Source: a bacterium
GTDB taxonomy: Bacteria > Spirochaetota > Leptospiria > Leptospirales > Leptonemataceae
Direction: 5' to 3'
Length of the DNA stretch: 64,000 nt
Assembly: GCA_024742665.1 (NCBI GenBank)
Contig: JANSYA010000010.1
Coordinates: 144,525 to 208,524 of the forward strand
Shown here: piece by piece, positions 26,347 through 35,693 of the stretch
How positions within the stretch are numbered: position 1 is the stretch's first letter
Layout: every line of letters starts with the position of its first letter
Translations under genes and position numbers: made by a program
Notes under the pieces: generated by a model
Database searches by the model: none
What the model saw: the letters and a program-made list of their open reading frames with translations, nothing else
What the model was told of the DNA's origin: nothing

Positions 26347-26784
26347 ATGGCACTGGTAAAAGCAGCATCCGAAGTCACGAACTCAACGATTGGGGAAAAT
26401 TCCTATTTCAGCGGCCGATTTTTCATAAATGGATCGCTCAAAATCGACGGGAAGTTCGAAGGCAAGTCGCTCCAGGCAGATCAGCTGTACATCGGCGTCA
26501 CCGGGCGGGTGCGCACGAACGTTGTGGCCAGCTCCGTCATCGTTGAAGGCATTATCATGGGCAATATTACCGCCCGCAACCGGGTCATGCTGCTGCCCAC
26601 CGCCCGCATTCTGGGCGATATCAGCACTCCCGAACTGATCATCCAGAACGGCGTGATCTTAGAAGGTCGCTGTATGATCAGCCACGACCTCAAACATTCC
26701 GCTCGCCAGTACATTGAAGGCGAGTACTCACGCGATAATCTGTCGCTTGAAAAGCTCTTTGGCGGCCGCCAGAAAGCTTCCTGA
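26347..26784 (+). CDS. Bactofilin cytoskeletal protein
   Basis: Bactofilins form non-nucleotide filaments that localise cell-wall enzymes and shape the cell. The 145-residue protein consists of the right-handed beta-helix core of short repeats in which hydrophobic residues and Gly alternate (FINGSLKIDGKFEGKSLQAD, VVASSVIVEGIIMGNITARN), followed by a short charged tail. Its N-terminus, ASEVTNSTIGENSYFSG, is typical for membrane-associated bactofilins. It is followed closely by pdxA. In spirochaetes bactofilins are linked to helical cell shape; that link for this gene is inference. Confidence 0.92.
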   Translation: MALVKAASEVTNSTIGENSYFSGRFFINGSLKIDGKFEGKSLQADQLYIGVTGRVRTNVVASSVIVEGIIMGNITARNRVMLLPTARILGDISTPELIIQNGVILEGRCMISHDLKHSARQYIEGEYSRDNLSLEKLFGGRQKAS

Positions 26785-26800
26785 TTCCGATTCACCGACC

Positions 26801-27919
26801 ATGGCTACCGGCCGGGGGCCTATTGTTTTAACGGGCGGAGACCCGGCGGGCGTCGCTCCGGAGCTCGTACTGGATCTGATTCCCGACCTGGACCAGGCCG
26901 CGTCAGGCCCGAACCCGCACTCCGTTCTGTACTTCGCCACCGCCGGCGACCTTCACATCGAACAATTTCTTGCGGCATCCGCAGAGCGCGGTCTACCGGC
27001 GCGCGTGCTCGGTATGCAGGATGCGAATGTCGCCGGCATCGTTTCGGCTGCGGGCGTATCGATCGTTGACGTGCGCGAACTGTGCTCCGAAGTCCCAGGC
27101 GACTATGAGCCGCGCGCTGGCGAGCCGGATGCCGCCGGGGGCAGCCTGGCCTTCGCGGCTCTGAAAGCCGCCTGCGATCTGGCCACTGCCCGGATCGGAC
27201 CAAACGAAAATTCTCCGGGCGCCGCTGATCGAAACAATCGTCCGGACGCGGGTCTCGGGGCGCCGCCGGCCGGAATCGTTACCGCGCCGCTTTCGAAGGA
27301 GTGGGTCGCCCGGGGCGGACAGGCGGACTTTCGCGGCCATACGGAATATCTGGCCGCCCGCTTCGAGCGCGACGTGATCATGCTCATGCACGGGGAGCGA
27401 TTCTCGGTGATTCCTCTGACGGTGCACATTGCGCTATCGGAAGTGCCGCAGGCTCTCAAGCGACGCATGGCGGACCCGGCGCTGCCGCGCTTATTGGAGC
27501 AGGTGCTGGCCGGTCCCGCCTACAATCAGGGGCGCGTCGCGCTGTGCGGACTGAATCCTCACTGCGGCGACGGGGGACTCTTCGGCCGGGAAGACCAGGA
27601 GTTTATAGCCGACTGGTGCGAAGCGATGCGCGAACGCGGGATTCCGCTGGACGGGCCGCTGCCGGCGGATACTCTGTTTACCGAAGGCGTTCGGGATCGC
27701 TACCGATTGATATTGAGCTGCTATCACGACCAGGGTTTGATTCCCTTTAAGGCCCTCGAAGGCCATGCGGGCGTGAATGCAACGATCGGTCTGCCGCTGG
27801 TGCGCACCAGTCCGGATCATGGCACTGCTTTCGACATTGCCGGCCGCGGCGTGGCGCAGGCGGAGAGTTTGCGCGCCGCGTTCCGGGTGATCGCTCGCGG
27901 CGAATTGAGCGGATTTTAA
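26801..27919 (+). CDS. pdxA: 4-hydroxythreonine-4-phosphate dehydrogenase
   Basis: PdxA oxidises 4-phosphohydroxy-L-threonine in the DXP-dependent pyridoxal phosphate pathway. I start it at ATG 26801, where the conserved GPIVLTGGDPAGVAPEL begins; the frame is open to 26714, but this would overlap the bactofilin gene. The metal-binding His is in FRGHTEYLAARF, and the dimer-site motif reads GLNPHCGDGGLFGRED. The C-terminal YHDQGLIPFKALEGHAGVN and RTSPDHGTAFDIAGRG complete the family signature. At 372 residues it is slightly longer than most PdxA, with an extra loop near GPNENSPGAADRNNRPD. Cys in GLNPHCG replaces the more usual Ala. Confidence 0.93.
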   Translation: MATGRGPIVLTGGDPAGVAPELVLDLIPDLDQAASGPNPHSVLYFATAGDLHIEQFLAASAERGLPARVLGMQDANVAGIVSAAGVSIVDVRELCSEVPGDYEPRAGEPDAAGGSLAFAALKAACDLATARIGPNENSPGAADRNNRPDAGLGAPPAGIVTAPLSKEWVARGGQADFRGHTEYLAARFERDVIMLMHGERFSVIPLTVHIALSEVPQALKRRMADPALPRLLEQVLAGPAYNQGRVALCGLNPHCGDGGLFGREDQEFIADWCEAMRERGIPLDGPLPADTLFTEGVRDRYRLILSCYHDQGLIPFKALEGHAGVNATIGLPLVRTSPDHGTAFDIAGRGVAQAESLRAAFRVIARGELSGF

Positions 27920-27980
27920 ACGGCCCGGCGCGGATCTGACATCGGCGCGACGACGTCCTGGATGGAGCACTGAATCATAA

Positions 27981-28484
27981 ATGGAAATGACGCACTGGAT
28001 TGCACCGCTCTTCATCGTCTGGACCCTGGCGCTGCTGACGGTGCTCTTGCGCCGGAGCATCGCGTTGGTCTGGCGAATCAGCGCGCTACTGGTTTTAATT
28101 TTTTACGGAGCCTGGTATGCGCCGGAGCTATTCGGGCCCGGACTCATGAGCTGGATCGATCAGCCGCTGCAGCAGGGCGCGTTGTTTCTCGTCGCGCTAA
28201 TTCAGATTACGCCGCTGGTACTGTTGTTCGCCTGGCCCTGGATTCTATTCCAGGCGAGTCGTGAGCGCACGGCGGAGGCCGCCGGCAAACATCTCGCGAC
28301 GCTGACCGTTCTGACGCTCTTTTACTGGATCTTCTGGCTGGGGGCGTACGCGCGGGGAGTCGATCTCAGTCCCGGCGGTCTGGAAAGCGAAATGCGTGCG
28401 CTGCTGGAACTGCCCGCCGCTGTTAAGAGCGAACTGGAAACTCTGGACTTGCCGGATTTACCTCAGCCGCCGGCCGCGGAGTGA
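27981..28484 (+). CDS. Integral membrane protein of unknown function
   Basis: This 167-residue protein has four predicted membrane helices (starting near residues 6, 32, 70 and 103) and a short charged C-terminal tail. I do not recognise a family. It follows pdxA by 61 bp and its 3' end overlaps the convergent WecA/MraY-like gene by 22 bp. Nothing in the sequence indicates a substrate or partner. Confidence 0.55.
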   Translation: MEMTHWIAPLFIVWTLALLTVLLRRSIALVWRISALLVLIFYGAWYAPELFGPGLMSWIDQPLQQGALFLVALIQITPLVLLFAWPWILFQASRERTAEAAGKHLATLTVLTLFYWIFWLGAYARGVDLSPGGLESEMRALLELPAAVKSELETLDLPDLPQPPAAE

Positions 28485-29635
28485 GCGTTCGCGATTCGCG
28501 TGCCAACCCTGGCGTGTACAAAAGCGTAGCCGATCGCAAGCACCAGGGCGGCAGCCAGCACGTAGACGTTCGGCAGTCCGGCCAGCTTTAGCGCGGCGGG
28601 CCCCAGCATCAGCACGTTAAATCCCAGGTACACGCTCACCACGCGGGCGGCGCTCCAGCCGTTTTGAAATAAGATCTGATAGAGGTGTTCGCGGTGCGCC
28701 CGCAGCGGATTCTGTCCGCGACGCAGACGCCGCAGCAGTGTCAGGCCTGGATCCAGGAGAAAGGGCATCCACAGCAGCGTCATCAGCAGTAGGTCTGCCA
28801 GCTGGGGCGAGCTTTCGAAGAGGGTCAGGCGCAGCGCAATGCCTGTGGGCAGCGGTTCGGCGCTCCAGGGAAAGATGATCGCCAGAAATCCCAGCAGGAA
28901 TCCCAGGAAGTGGGAACCGATGTCGCCCATAAAGATGCGGGCCGGCGGTAGATTCCAGACCAGGAATCCCAAAAGACCCGCCGCCAGGGAAAATAAGAGC
29001 ACCGCGAGGGTTTGATAGACGAAACCGGACTGCAGTCCCGGTCCGGCGGCCGTCGCCGTCAATTCGCCGCCTGCGCCGCCGGCCACCAGTCCCGAAAGGT
29101 CCAGCCATAAGGCGGAGCCGAAAATCAACGCAATAAACCAGGCCTGGATGGTCGCCAGTCCATCCATCCCGTCCATGAAGTTAAAGAAGTTCACACAGGT
29201 CAGGATCCAGAAGACCTGCACCAGCACGACGGGCCAGCCTTGCATTTCGACGACGCCGAAGAGGTTCATGCGATCGGGCGCTCCCACCGCGCAGACCAGC
29301 AGCGCAACGGCGAATTCGAAAGTCAGCCGGGTCAGGGCGGGCAGGGCGAAGGCGTCGTCCATCAGTCCCAGACCGGTGATCAATACGCATCCCAGCAGCA
29401 GGGCGTACATCGTGCTGGTGCGCGCGGCCGGATAAAGGATCAAGATCGCGATGAAAAAAATCAGAAAGGTCAGGCTGAACGAGAGGCCACCGCCCCGGGG
29501 TACGACGCGCTGGTGGAGCGAACGCTGGTTCGGCACGTCGGGCAAGAAATTCGGCACCAGAATCAGGTAGCCTGCGATCACCAGGCTGATGACGAAAGAG
29601 AGGACGACCAGCAGGATTTGAAAGGTGGACGACAT
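28463..29635 (-). CDS. WecA/MraY-family polyprenyl-phosphate sugar-phosphate transferase
   Basis: This 390-residue multipass enzyme (about 10-11 helices) belongs to glycosyltransferase family 4. It transfers a sugar-1-phosphate, often N-acetyl-hexosamine-1-phosphate, from UDP-sugar to undecaprenyl phosphate at the inner membrane. Signatures visible are VPNQRSLHQRVVPRGGG near the N-terminus, the Mg-binding LMDDAFAL, the core NFFNFMDGMDGLA, and NLPPARIFMGDIGSHFLGF. The PNxRSxH and PRGGG motifs fit WecA/TagO-type initiators of O-antigen or other envelope polymers better than MraY. It is divergent from dapA. Confidence 0.88.
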   Translation of the reverse strand: MSSTFQILLVVLSFVISLVIAGYLILVPNFLPDVPNQRSLHQRVVPRGGGLSFSLTFLIFFIAILILYPAARTSTMYALLLGCVLITGLGLMDDAFALPALTRLTFEFAVALLVCAVGAPDRMNLFGVVEMQGWPVVLVQVFWILTCVNFFNFMDGMDGLATIQAWFIALIFGSALWLDLSGLVAGGAGGELTATAAGPGLQSGFVYQTLAVLLFSLAAGLLGFLVWNLPPARIFMGDIGSHFLGFLLGFLAIIFPWSAEPLPTGIALRLTLFESSPQLADLLLMTLLWMPFLLDPGLTLLRRLRRGQNPLRAHREHLYQILFQNGWSAARVVSVYLGFNVLMLGPAALKLAGLPNVYVLAAALVLAIGYAFVHARVGTRIANAHSAAGG

Positions 29636-29702
29636 GGTGCGCGGTCAAAGTGTAGACAAATTCGGTGCTTTCAAGAATTTGTTAGCACAGGCGGAAATGC
29701 AT

Positions 29703-30593
29703 ATGACCATTGATTTCCACGGAGTTTATACGGCAATCATCACCCCGTTTCAGAACGAAGGGCGCAGTATCGACTACGGCGCGTATCGGGAACTGATCGA
29801 GCGGCAGGTCGCCGCGGGAGTCGCCGGCGTCGTGCCCTGCGGAACGACCGGCGAGTCGCCGACGCTCACGCATCCTGAGCACCGCGAACTGATTCGCAAA
29901 ACCGTCGAACTCGTCGCCGGGCGCACGAAGGTAATCGCCGGCACCGGCTCCAATTCTACCGCCGAAGCCGTGGCCCTGACCGAAGAGGCCTGCGGTGACG
30001 GCGCCGACGCGGTGATGCTGGTCAATCCCTATTACAACAAACCTTCCCAGGAAGGGATGTTTCGTCATTTTAAGTTAGTTGCGGAAGCATCAAAAGTGCC
30101 GGTCGTGCTGTACAATATTAAAGGCCGCACCGCGATCAATCTGGAAGTCGATACGCTTGTGCGTTTGCTGGAAGTCCCCAATATCGCCGCCGTCAAAGAG
30201 GCCAGCGGCGATCCCGGTCAGATGGCGCGGGTGCAGCGGGCCTGTAACGGGCGGGTCGCCATGCTTTCCGGAGACGATAATATAACGCCGGCATTAATGG
30301 GACTGGGCGGTCGCGGCGTGATTTCGGTCGCGTCGAATATTTATCCGAAGCGCCTGGTGCGCATGGTGAATCACTATCTGGCCCAGGAATTTGAAGCCGG
30401 CAACAAGGTCTTTTACGAGCTGCTCGATTTCATGAACGCGCTGTTCTGGGATTCCAACCCCGGGCCGGTCAAAGCGGCGGCGTCGGTTCTGGGTTTCGCT
30501 TCGGCAGCGGTTCGTTTGCCTCTGGTTACATTTGAAGGCCCCCAACGCGATCGGCTCAAAGAATTGATGGATCAGTTGGGCGAAGACCGCTAG
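29703..30593 (+). CDS. dapA: 4-hydroxy-tetrahydrodipicolinate synthase
   Basis: DapA condenses pyruvate with aspartate semialdehyde, the first committed step to diaminopimelate and lysine. The start is set at ATG 29703 because the family fold begins at TIDFHGVYTAIITPF; the open frame continues upstream to 29625. The motif CGTTGESPTL, the catalytic Tyr in NPYYNKPSQEG and the Schiff-base Lys in AAVKEASGD are present. The 296-residue length is normal. It begins a plus-strand run with dapB, cdaA, ybbR and acpS. Confidence 0.96.
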   Translation: MTIDFHGVYTAIITPFQNEGRSIDYGAYRELIERQVAAGVAGVVPCGTTGESPTLTHPEHRELIRKTVELVAGRTKVIAGTGSNSTAEAVALTEEACGDGADAVMLVNPYYNKPSQEGMFRHFKLVAEASKVPVVLYNIKGRTAINLEVDTLVRLLEVPNIAAVKEASGDPGQMARVQRACNGRVAMLSGDDNITPALMGLGGRGVISVASNIYPKRLVRMVNHYLAQEFEAGNKVFYELLDFMNALFWDSNPGPVKAAASVLGFASAAVRLPLVTFEGPQRDRLKELMDQLGEDR

Positions 30594-30634
30594 ACTTGCG
30601 AACCCGCGCTTCGAGCTTCGCGGCTTCGAATCAT

Positions 30635-31480
30635 ATGAACGATACAGGCAACAATCCTATCTCTTTCGCCATGATCGGCGCCGGAGGCCGTATGGGCCGG
30701 GCGATCATGGGGCTGGCGCAGACGCACCGCGATCTGGTTTTGGGCGGGGCTCTGGAACGCAAGGGTTCGGAGCTGGTCGGCGCCGACGCGGGTGAACTGG
30801 CCGGATGGCAGGACGCCGAGGGCGCGACAGGCCGGGCCGGGGTGTCGGTGAGCGAAGATCCGGATGAGGCGCTCAAGGACGTGCAGGTCGCGATTGATTT
30901 TACGAGCCCGGCGACTACCCTGCGCGTGGCGGAAATATGCGCCGAAAAAAAAGTCGCGCTTTTGATCGGCACGACCGGTTTCACTCCGGTTGAAAAAGCA
31001 AAGCTGCTGGGCTTCGCCGACCGGATTCCGGTTTTGCTCGCACCGAATATGTCGCTCGGCGTGAATCTACTGTTTCACTTAACGGGAGTCGCCGCCCGGG
31101 GTCTTTCGGATTTCGAGACGGAGATCACCGAGATTCATCATCATCATAAAAAAGACGCGCCTTCGGGTACGGCCCAGCGGCTGAAAGAAGTCGTGCTGGA
31201 AAACCAGGGACGCGACGAGTCGAATGTCGTCTACGGCCGTTCGGGCATCGGCGATCCGCGACCGGGGGACGAGGTCGGCGTGCATGCTCTGCGCGGCGGC
31301 GACGTGGTCGGCGAGCATACTGTTTTCTTTTTCGGCGACGGCGAACGCATTGAAATCACGCATCGCGCGACTTCGCGTTCGACTTTCGCTTCCGGCGCGC
31401 TGGCCGCGGCGAAATTTCTGGCCGGCCAAAAACCCGGCGTCTATTCTATGAACGACGTCTTACAGATTCCAGGCTCATGA
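30635..31480 (+). CDS. dapB: 4-hydroxy-tetrahydrodipicolinate reductase
   Basis: DapB reduces the DapA product with NAD(P)H in the diaminopimelate pathway. The start at ATG 30635 gives an N-terminus (NDTGNNPISFAMIGAGGRMG) that leads straight into the Rossmann glycine motif. The open frame reaches back to 30596 but adds nothing recognisable. The DFTSPATTL and IGTTGFT segments bind the cofactor. The signature EIHHHHKKDAPSGTA carries the active-site histidines and Lys. The stop overlaps the start of cdaA by 4 bp (ATGA). Confidence 0.96.
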   Translation: MNDTGNNPISFAMIGAGGRMGRAIMGLAQTHRDLVLGGALERKGSELVGADAGELAGWQDAEGATGRAGVSVSEDPDEALKDVQVAIDFTSPATTLRVAEICAEKKVALLIGTTGFTPVEKAKLLGFADRIPVLLAPNMSLGVNLLFHLTGVAARGLSDFETEITEIHHHHKKDAPSGTAQRLKEVVLENQGRDESNVVYGRSGIGDPRPGDEVGVHALRGGDVVGEHTVFFFGDGERIEITHRATSRSTFASGALAAAKFLAGQKPGVYSMNDVLQIPGS

Positions 31481-32406
31481 TCGATTTTTTCGAAAACACT
31501 TCCTGGTTTGAGCTGCTGGTAATCTGCGTCGATATCGGCGCAGTCGCATATATCACCTATCGCGCGTTTATTCTATTGAATCGCACGCGGGCCTTTCAGC
31601 TGCTGCTGGGCGTCGCGCTGATTTTGGGAGTCAACGTCATCGCGCGCTATTTTAATTTGCGCACGCTGGCCTGGATTATTGAAAACGCGACGGCCTATCT
31701 GGTTTTCGCGTTGATCGTTTTACTCCAGCAGGAGTTGAAGCGTCTGGTCTCAGAAATTGGCCAGATGCGTATCTTTCGCTATTTTAGTCGGAACCCCGAA
31801 GTTCCGCTCGAACAAATCGCGGAAGCGGTTAAGACCATGGCTTCCGGGCGCATCGGTTCGATTATCATTATCGTAAAGACCATTCGCCCCGATACGATTA
31901 TCGAGCGGGCCGTGGCCGTAGACGGCGCGGTGTCCGCGGAGCTGCTCCAGACGATCTTTCACAAGGACACGCCTCTACACGACGGCGCCGTCTTCATCGA
32001 AGGCAATCGGGTCGTTGCGGCTTCGTGTTATTTACCCCTTTCGGATGCCCGTTCTCTCAAGCGCACTCATGGCGCCCGACACCGGGCCGGCATGGGCATT
32101 TCGGAAGAATCCGACGGGGTGGTGCTGGTTACTTCGGAAGAGACCGGCAAGATCAGTGTAATGTACAACGGCGAACTCCGTACGCCGGTGCGCGCTACGG
32201 ATTTGGTTCCGCTGGTGAACTATTTATTAAACGATCCGTCGCCGAAGCTATCGACCGCCGATCCCGAGAGTCTGCGTGAACTGGAATCCCGTAAAGATCG
32301 CGATAGCGATGAGCGTCCCGCCGATCGCAAATCGAAAGGCGAAGACGGCAGATCCGGCCGGGGCGGAGCGGCGGCGAACAAGAGCGAGGAGTCGTCTCCG
32401 AAATGA
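31477..32406 (+). CDS. cdaA: Diadenylate cyclase CdaA
   Basis: CdaA makes the second messenger c-di-AMP from two ATP at the inner face of the membrane. The 309-residue protein has three N-terminal membrane helices (about residues 10-85) and the DAC domain. DGA (in TPLHDGAVFIEGN) and RHR (in GARHRAGMGISEESDGVVLV) are the two catalytic motifs. A charged tail of about 50 residues follows. It overlaps dapB upstream and ybbR downstream by 4 bp each, so all three are translationally coupled. The partner YbbR/CdaR is encoded next, as in many Gram-positive bacteria. Confidence 0.95.
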   Translation: MIDFFENTSWFELLVICVDIGAVAYITYRAFILLNRTRAFQLLLGVALILGVNVIARYFNLRTLAWIIENATAYLVFALIVLLQQELKRLVSEIGQMRIFRYFSRNPEVPLEQIAEAVKTMASGRIGSIIIIVKTIRPDTIIERAVAVDGAVSAELLQTIFHKDTPLHDGAVFIEGNRVVAASCYLPLSDARSLKRTHGARHRAGMGISEESDGVVLVTSEETGKISVMYNGELRTPVRATDLVPLVNYLLNDPSPKLSTADPESLRELESRKDRDSDERPADRKSKGEDGRSGRGGAAANKSEESSPK

Positions 32407-33419
32407 AGCGTTTACTCCGAAATTGGCGCCTTAAGACCGGGAGTCTGGCGATCGCTGTTTTCCTGTTTGTCTACGTGCAGTACAGTCACAACGTCAGCCG
32501 TACGGTGAACGTGCGAATCGCGGAAGCTCCTCTGCCGGACGATCTATTGCTGGCGGAACGCGTGCCGTCTTTCATGGAAGTTACTTTTTATGGCTCGCGG
32601 GACTTAATTGATCTGGAGCCTTCGGAATTTCGCATCGTCTTAAAAAAGTCGAATCCGAAAACCGGCGAAAACGTTTATCGCGCGGAGCTGACCCCGGATC
32701 TCCCGGAGAATATCACCGCAACCTATACCGATCGCATGAAGGTTTATCTGGACCGCGCGGACTCGCGCATGCTGCCGGTGATCCCCGCCCTGGACCTCAC
32801 GCTCAAGGGCGATTTACAGCTGGGCTATGTCGTGACCGATCCGCCCGCGATTCGCATTCGCGGGCCGTATCAAAATCTTTCAACGATGGATCGCCTGGGA
32901 ACCGAAGCGATTCGGATTCAAAGCAGTATCGCGCGCCAGGAGTCCGCGGCGAAAACTCCGGTGGCGGGCTTGCCAGACCTGGTCGAAGTTCCGCGCGGGC
33001 AGGCCGACACGGTCAACGTAACGGTACGCCTGCTCAAATCCGACTGGCAGAATCAGGACGATCTGACATTGATCGAAGACGTACCTGTCCGCTGCTATAA
33101 CGAGATTCGCGGACTGGAAATGAAAGTCGTCGGCGACGAGACGGTCGATATCTATATCGCCCGGGAACCGCCGGGCCTCTCGCGGGATCAACTGCGGGCG
33201 TACGTTTTTTGTCCGGTGTACTATGACGAAGCCCAGGCGGCGGTGAAACCTTCGTTCCTGATTAAAGATCTGCCGGTGTTCATCAGCGATCGTTTACGAC
33301 GGAGCAATCTGGATATTCTCACTGTCAGCCCCGCGCGCCTGGACCTTCAGTTCGAAAAAGCGACGGTGCGTCGCCCGACCGAAGAAACTCAAGGATTTAA
33401 GGAACACGTGCTGCCATGA
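32403..33419 (+). CDS. cdaR: YbbR-domain protein, CdaA regulator
   Basis: YbbR (CdaR) proteins are anchored in the membrane, with repeated extracytoplasmic YbbR domains, and modulate CdaA. The 338-residue product has an N-terminal anchor (TGSLAIAVFLFVYVQY) followed by about three beta-rich repeats (for example RTVNVRIAEAPLPDDLLL and FMEVTFYGSRDLIDLEP). The gene is coupled to cdaA by a 4-bp overlap and to acpS by another. The regulatory direction on c-di-AMP production is not evident from sequence. Confidence 0.85.
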   Translation: MKRLLRNWRLKTGSLAIAVFLFVYVQYSHNVSRTVNVRIAEAPLPDDLLLAERVPSFMEVTFYGSRDLIDLEPSEFRIVLKKSNPKTGENVYRAELTPDLPENITATYTDRMKVYLDRADSRMLPVIPALDLTLKGDLQLGYVVTDPPAIRIRGPYQNLSTMDRLGTEAIRIQSSIARQESAAKTPVAGLPDLVEVPRGQADTVNVTVRLLKSDWQNQDDLTLIEDVPVRCYNEIRGLEMKVVGDETVDIYIAREPPGLSRDQLRAYVFCPVYYDEAQAAVKPSFLIKDLPVFISDRLRRSNLDILTVSPARLDLQFEKATVRRPTEETQGFKEHVLP

Positions 33420-33796
33420 TTCTGGGAATGGGAACGGACATTGTCGAGAACGATCGCATCCGCGAAGTATATGAAAAGCACGGTCGGCGTTTTCTGAATC
33501 GCATCTTTACGGAAGAAGAGATTCAATACAGCCTTTCCCATGAAGATCCTGTGCCTTATCTTTCGGCGCGCTTCGCCGTGAAAGAGGCGCTGGTCAAGGC
33601 GCTCAGTTTGCCCGGCGGCGCCGGTTTAAGCTGGCGCGACGTCGAAGTTTCGGGTAAGATCTTCGGCAAAAAGGAACTCGTGTTGCACAACAAGGCCCGC
33701 GCGATCGCAGCCGAAAAGGGCGCCAACCGCTATCACATTTCTCTCTCTCACAGCCGCAATATGAGCCTGGCGGTTGTAATTCTCGAAAAAGTCTGA
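33416..33796 (+). CDS. acpS: Holo-[acyl-carrier-protein] synthase
   Basis: AcpS transfers 4'-phosphopantetheine from coenzyme A to the acyl carrier protein, which is needed for fatty acid synthesis. The 126-residue protein has the canonical GMGTDIVENDRI start, FTEEEIQYS and the FAVKEALVKALS motif that holds the catalytic Glu/Lys. It ends with HISLSHSRNMSLAVVILE. It overlaps ybbR by 4 bp. The 253 bp between it and the convergent ppx gene holds no gene and no clear terminator; a lone TATACT at 33958 has no -35. Confidence 0.95.
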   Translation: MILGMGTDIVENDRIREVYEKHGRRFLNRIFTEEEIQYSLSHEDPVPYLSARFAVKEALVKALSLPGGAGLSWRDVEVSGKIFGKKELVLHNKARAIAAEKGANRYHISLSHSRNMSLAVVILEKV

Positions 33797-34049
33797 TCAA
33801 AAATCCAGGACACAGCTCGCCCGCCCCCTGTGGGTGGTTACGGTGGCGGGTTATCCGGATTGGAATTAATCTCAGGGAGCGGCCGGCCGGCTGGAAGTTG
33901 CGGATCGTATCACAAAGAAATCCCGCGAGCAAGCAAAAAGCGTCACAGGGAGCGGGTATACTAAGATGGGAAGCTCCGCTCGCGGCTTCGCAGGGCGCGC
34001 TGTCAGGCTTACGCGAAAATGAAAGATCACCGCGGCGGAGGCATCGCCT

Positions 34050-35693
34050 TCATGCTTCGCGAAAGACGATCGACTTTCCCAGCACCTTCTTTAACGCATC
34101 GGCGCGGGCTTCGGCGGCCCAGCGTTCGAGCGAAAGGTCGCGCGGGCGAGCGGGGAAGTCGTGCCGGGGCGTCAGCTGAAAGATCAGGCTATCGCCATCG
34201 AGTTCAATCGTCAAATTCTCGACGGACTGTTTGTTGCCGCGATCGAGGCCGACTGCGATGCGTAAGATGGCGCTGAAAAGTTTTACGCGTTCCTGCAGTT
34301 CCGGAGTGAGGGCCGTGTACTCCGAATGCTTGCTGGAGGGCAGCGCCTTGCGATGATAGCGGGCGGTTTGGGCGATGACTTCAATTTCGTTGCGGGTGAA
34401 TCCGAGCAGGGCGTCGGTGTTCTTGATAATATAGTAGCTGTGTTTGTGATGGCCCGAGTGCGCGATCTGCAGGCCGAGATTGTGGAGCACGCCCGCGACT
34501 TCTAATAGCAGACTATCATTCAATTCCAGGGCATCCGACTGGATGACGCCCTGCGCCGCGAGCTGATCGAGAATGCGCACCGCGAGAGTCGCCGTGTGCC
34601 AGGCGCTGCGATTCTCCTGGGTATCGCGCCCGAGCATATGATCGGCGAGCTGACGCACGGAATTGCGACGAATGTCCGGCGTCACGGAACGCCCGCCGCT
34701 GCGGCGGGCGACGGTATCGGCCACGACTCCTTCGCGCAGCGCGTACGGCGAAATCAGCATCTCCTGGATGTTTAACAGATCGAAGATTTCTTGCAACAGG
34801 ATCGCGCCGCCGACGATGATGTCGGCGCGCTTTTCGTCCAGACCGGATAGCTTCGCGCGTCGATGATGCGTCGGAACGCTGACGATTTTTTCGACGACCC
34901 GATCGAGTCCGGCGCGAGTCAGGCGCACGTCGGCCAGATCGCTGCCGTTACTGTTGAGAGCAGAGCCCTGCGCTTCGTCCTCGTCGGCGGCCGTCTGCGC
35001 CTCGCTTTCGGAATCGGAGGCCAGGTGGGTGGCCATGGTCGCCAGGGTTTCGGCCGTGCCGGAACTACCGACCGCGATTTCGAAACCGATCTCGTGTAAG
35101 TCTTCGACGACTCCGGAGAGATCCACGCGGATCATATTGCGGCACTTTTCGACGTCCGCGGGTTTGAGCGGCTCGTCGGCGAAGAAACGATCTTTCAAAC
35201 GAATCGCGCCGAGCTTGCGCGAAACGGCGTAGTTCGGCTGTCCCGCGGTGCCGATCAAAATTTCAGTGGAGCCGCCGCCGATGTCGACGATCAATATCTT
35301 TTTTTCATACAGAGGCAAGGCCTGGAGAATGCCAAGATAGATCAGGCGGGCCTCTTCCGTACCCTGGATCACTTCGATGTCCAGGCCGAGCTTCTTGCGG
35401 ACCAGGTTCAGGAAATTCTTTTTGTTGCGGGCTTCGCGCACGGCCGAAGTGGCCACCGCGCGAATGCGGGCGTCGTGGCTGCGGGCGATTTTTACGAAAC
35501 GATCGAGAGTCGCAAGGCCCCGCTGCATGGCGTCTTCGGCGATCAGTCCCAGGTCTCCGCCGCCGCTGCCCAGGCGCACGGCTTCTTTTTCATCGGCGAT
35601 GATTTCGATCTTTCCGTTTTCCAGGACGCGCACAACGACCAGATGAAAGGAGTTGGTGCCCAAATCGATCGCAGCGAGTTTCTCCGAATTCAC
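34050..35693 (-). CDS. Ppx/GppA phosphatase with C-terminal HD domain
   Basis: This enzyme hydrolyses inorganic polyphosphate and/or pppGpp, linking phosphate storage and the stringent response. The 547-residue protein has the actin-like phosphatase motifs AAIDLGTNSFHLVV, AVATSAVREARNK and IVDIGGGSTEILIG. A C-terminal HD-like domain contains LHNLGLQIAHSGHHKHSYYI. Which substrate dominates cannot be told from sequence. It starts within a 4-bp overlap with the upstream MutS-like gene, so the two are coupled. An Asp/Glu/Ala-rich insert of about 25 residues lies near residue 235. Confidence 0.92.
   Translation of the reverse strand: MNSEKLAAIDLGTNSFHLVVVRVLENGKIEIIADEKEAVRLGSGGGDLGLIAEDAMQRGLATLDRFVKIARSHDARIRAVATSAVREARNKKNFLNLVRKKLGLDIEVIQGTEEARLIYLGILQALPLYEKKILIVDIGGGSTEILIGTAGQPNYAVSRKLGAIRLKDRFFADEPLKPADVEKCRNMIRVDLSGVVEDLHEIGFEIAVGSSGTAETLATMATHLASDSESEAQTAADEDEAQGSALNSNGSDLADVRLTRAGLDRVVEKIVSVPTHHRRAKLSGLDEKRADIIVGGAILLQEIFDLLNIQEMLISPYALREGVVADTVARRSGGRSVTPDIRRNSVRQLADHMLGRDTQENRSAWHTATLAVRILDQLAAQGVIQSDALELNDSLLLEVAGVLHNLGLQIAHSGHHKHSYYIIKNTDALLGFTRNEIEVIAQTARYHRKALPSSKHSEYTALTPELQERVKLFSAILRIAVGLDRGNKQSVENLTIELDGDSLIFQLTPRHDFPARPRDLSLERWAAEARADALKKVLGKSIVFREA

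Noticed and set aside
33940..33965. TATACT at 33958 as a promoter
   Set aside because: No -35 box lies 16-18 bp upstream and no plus-strand gene follows.
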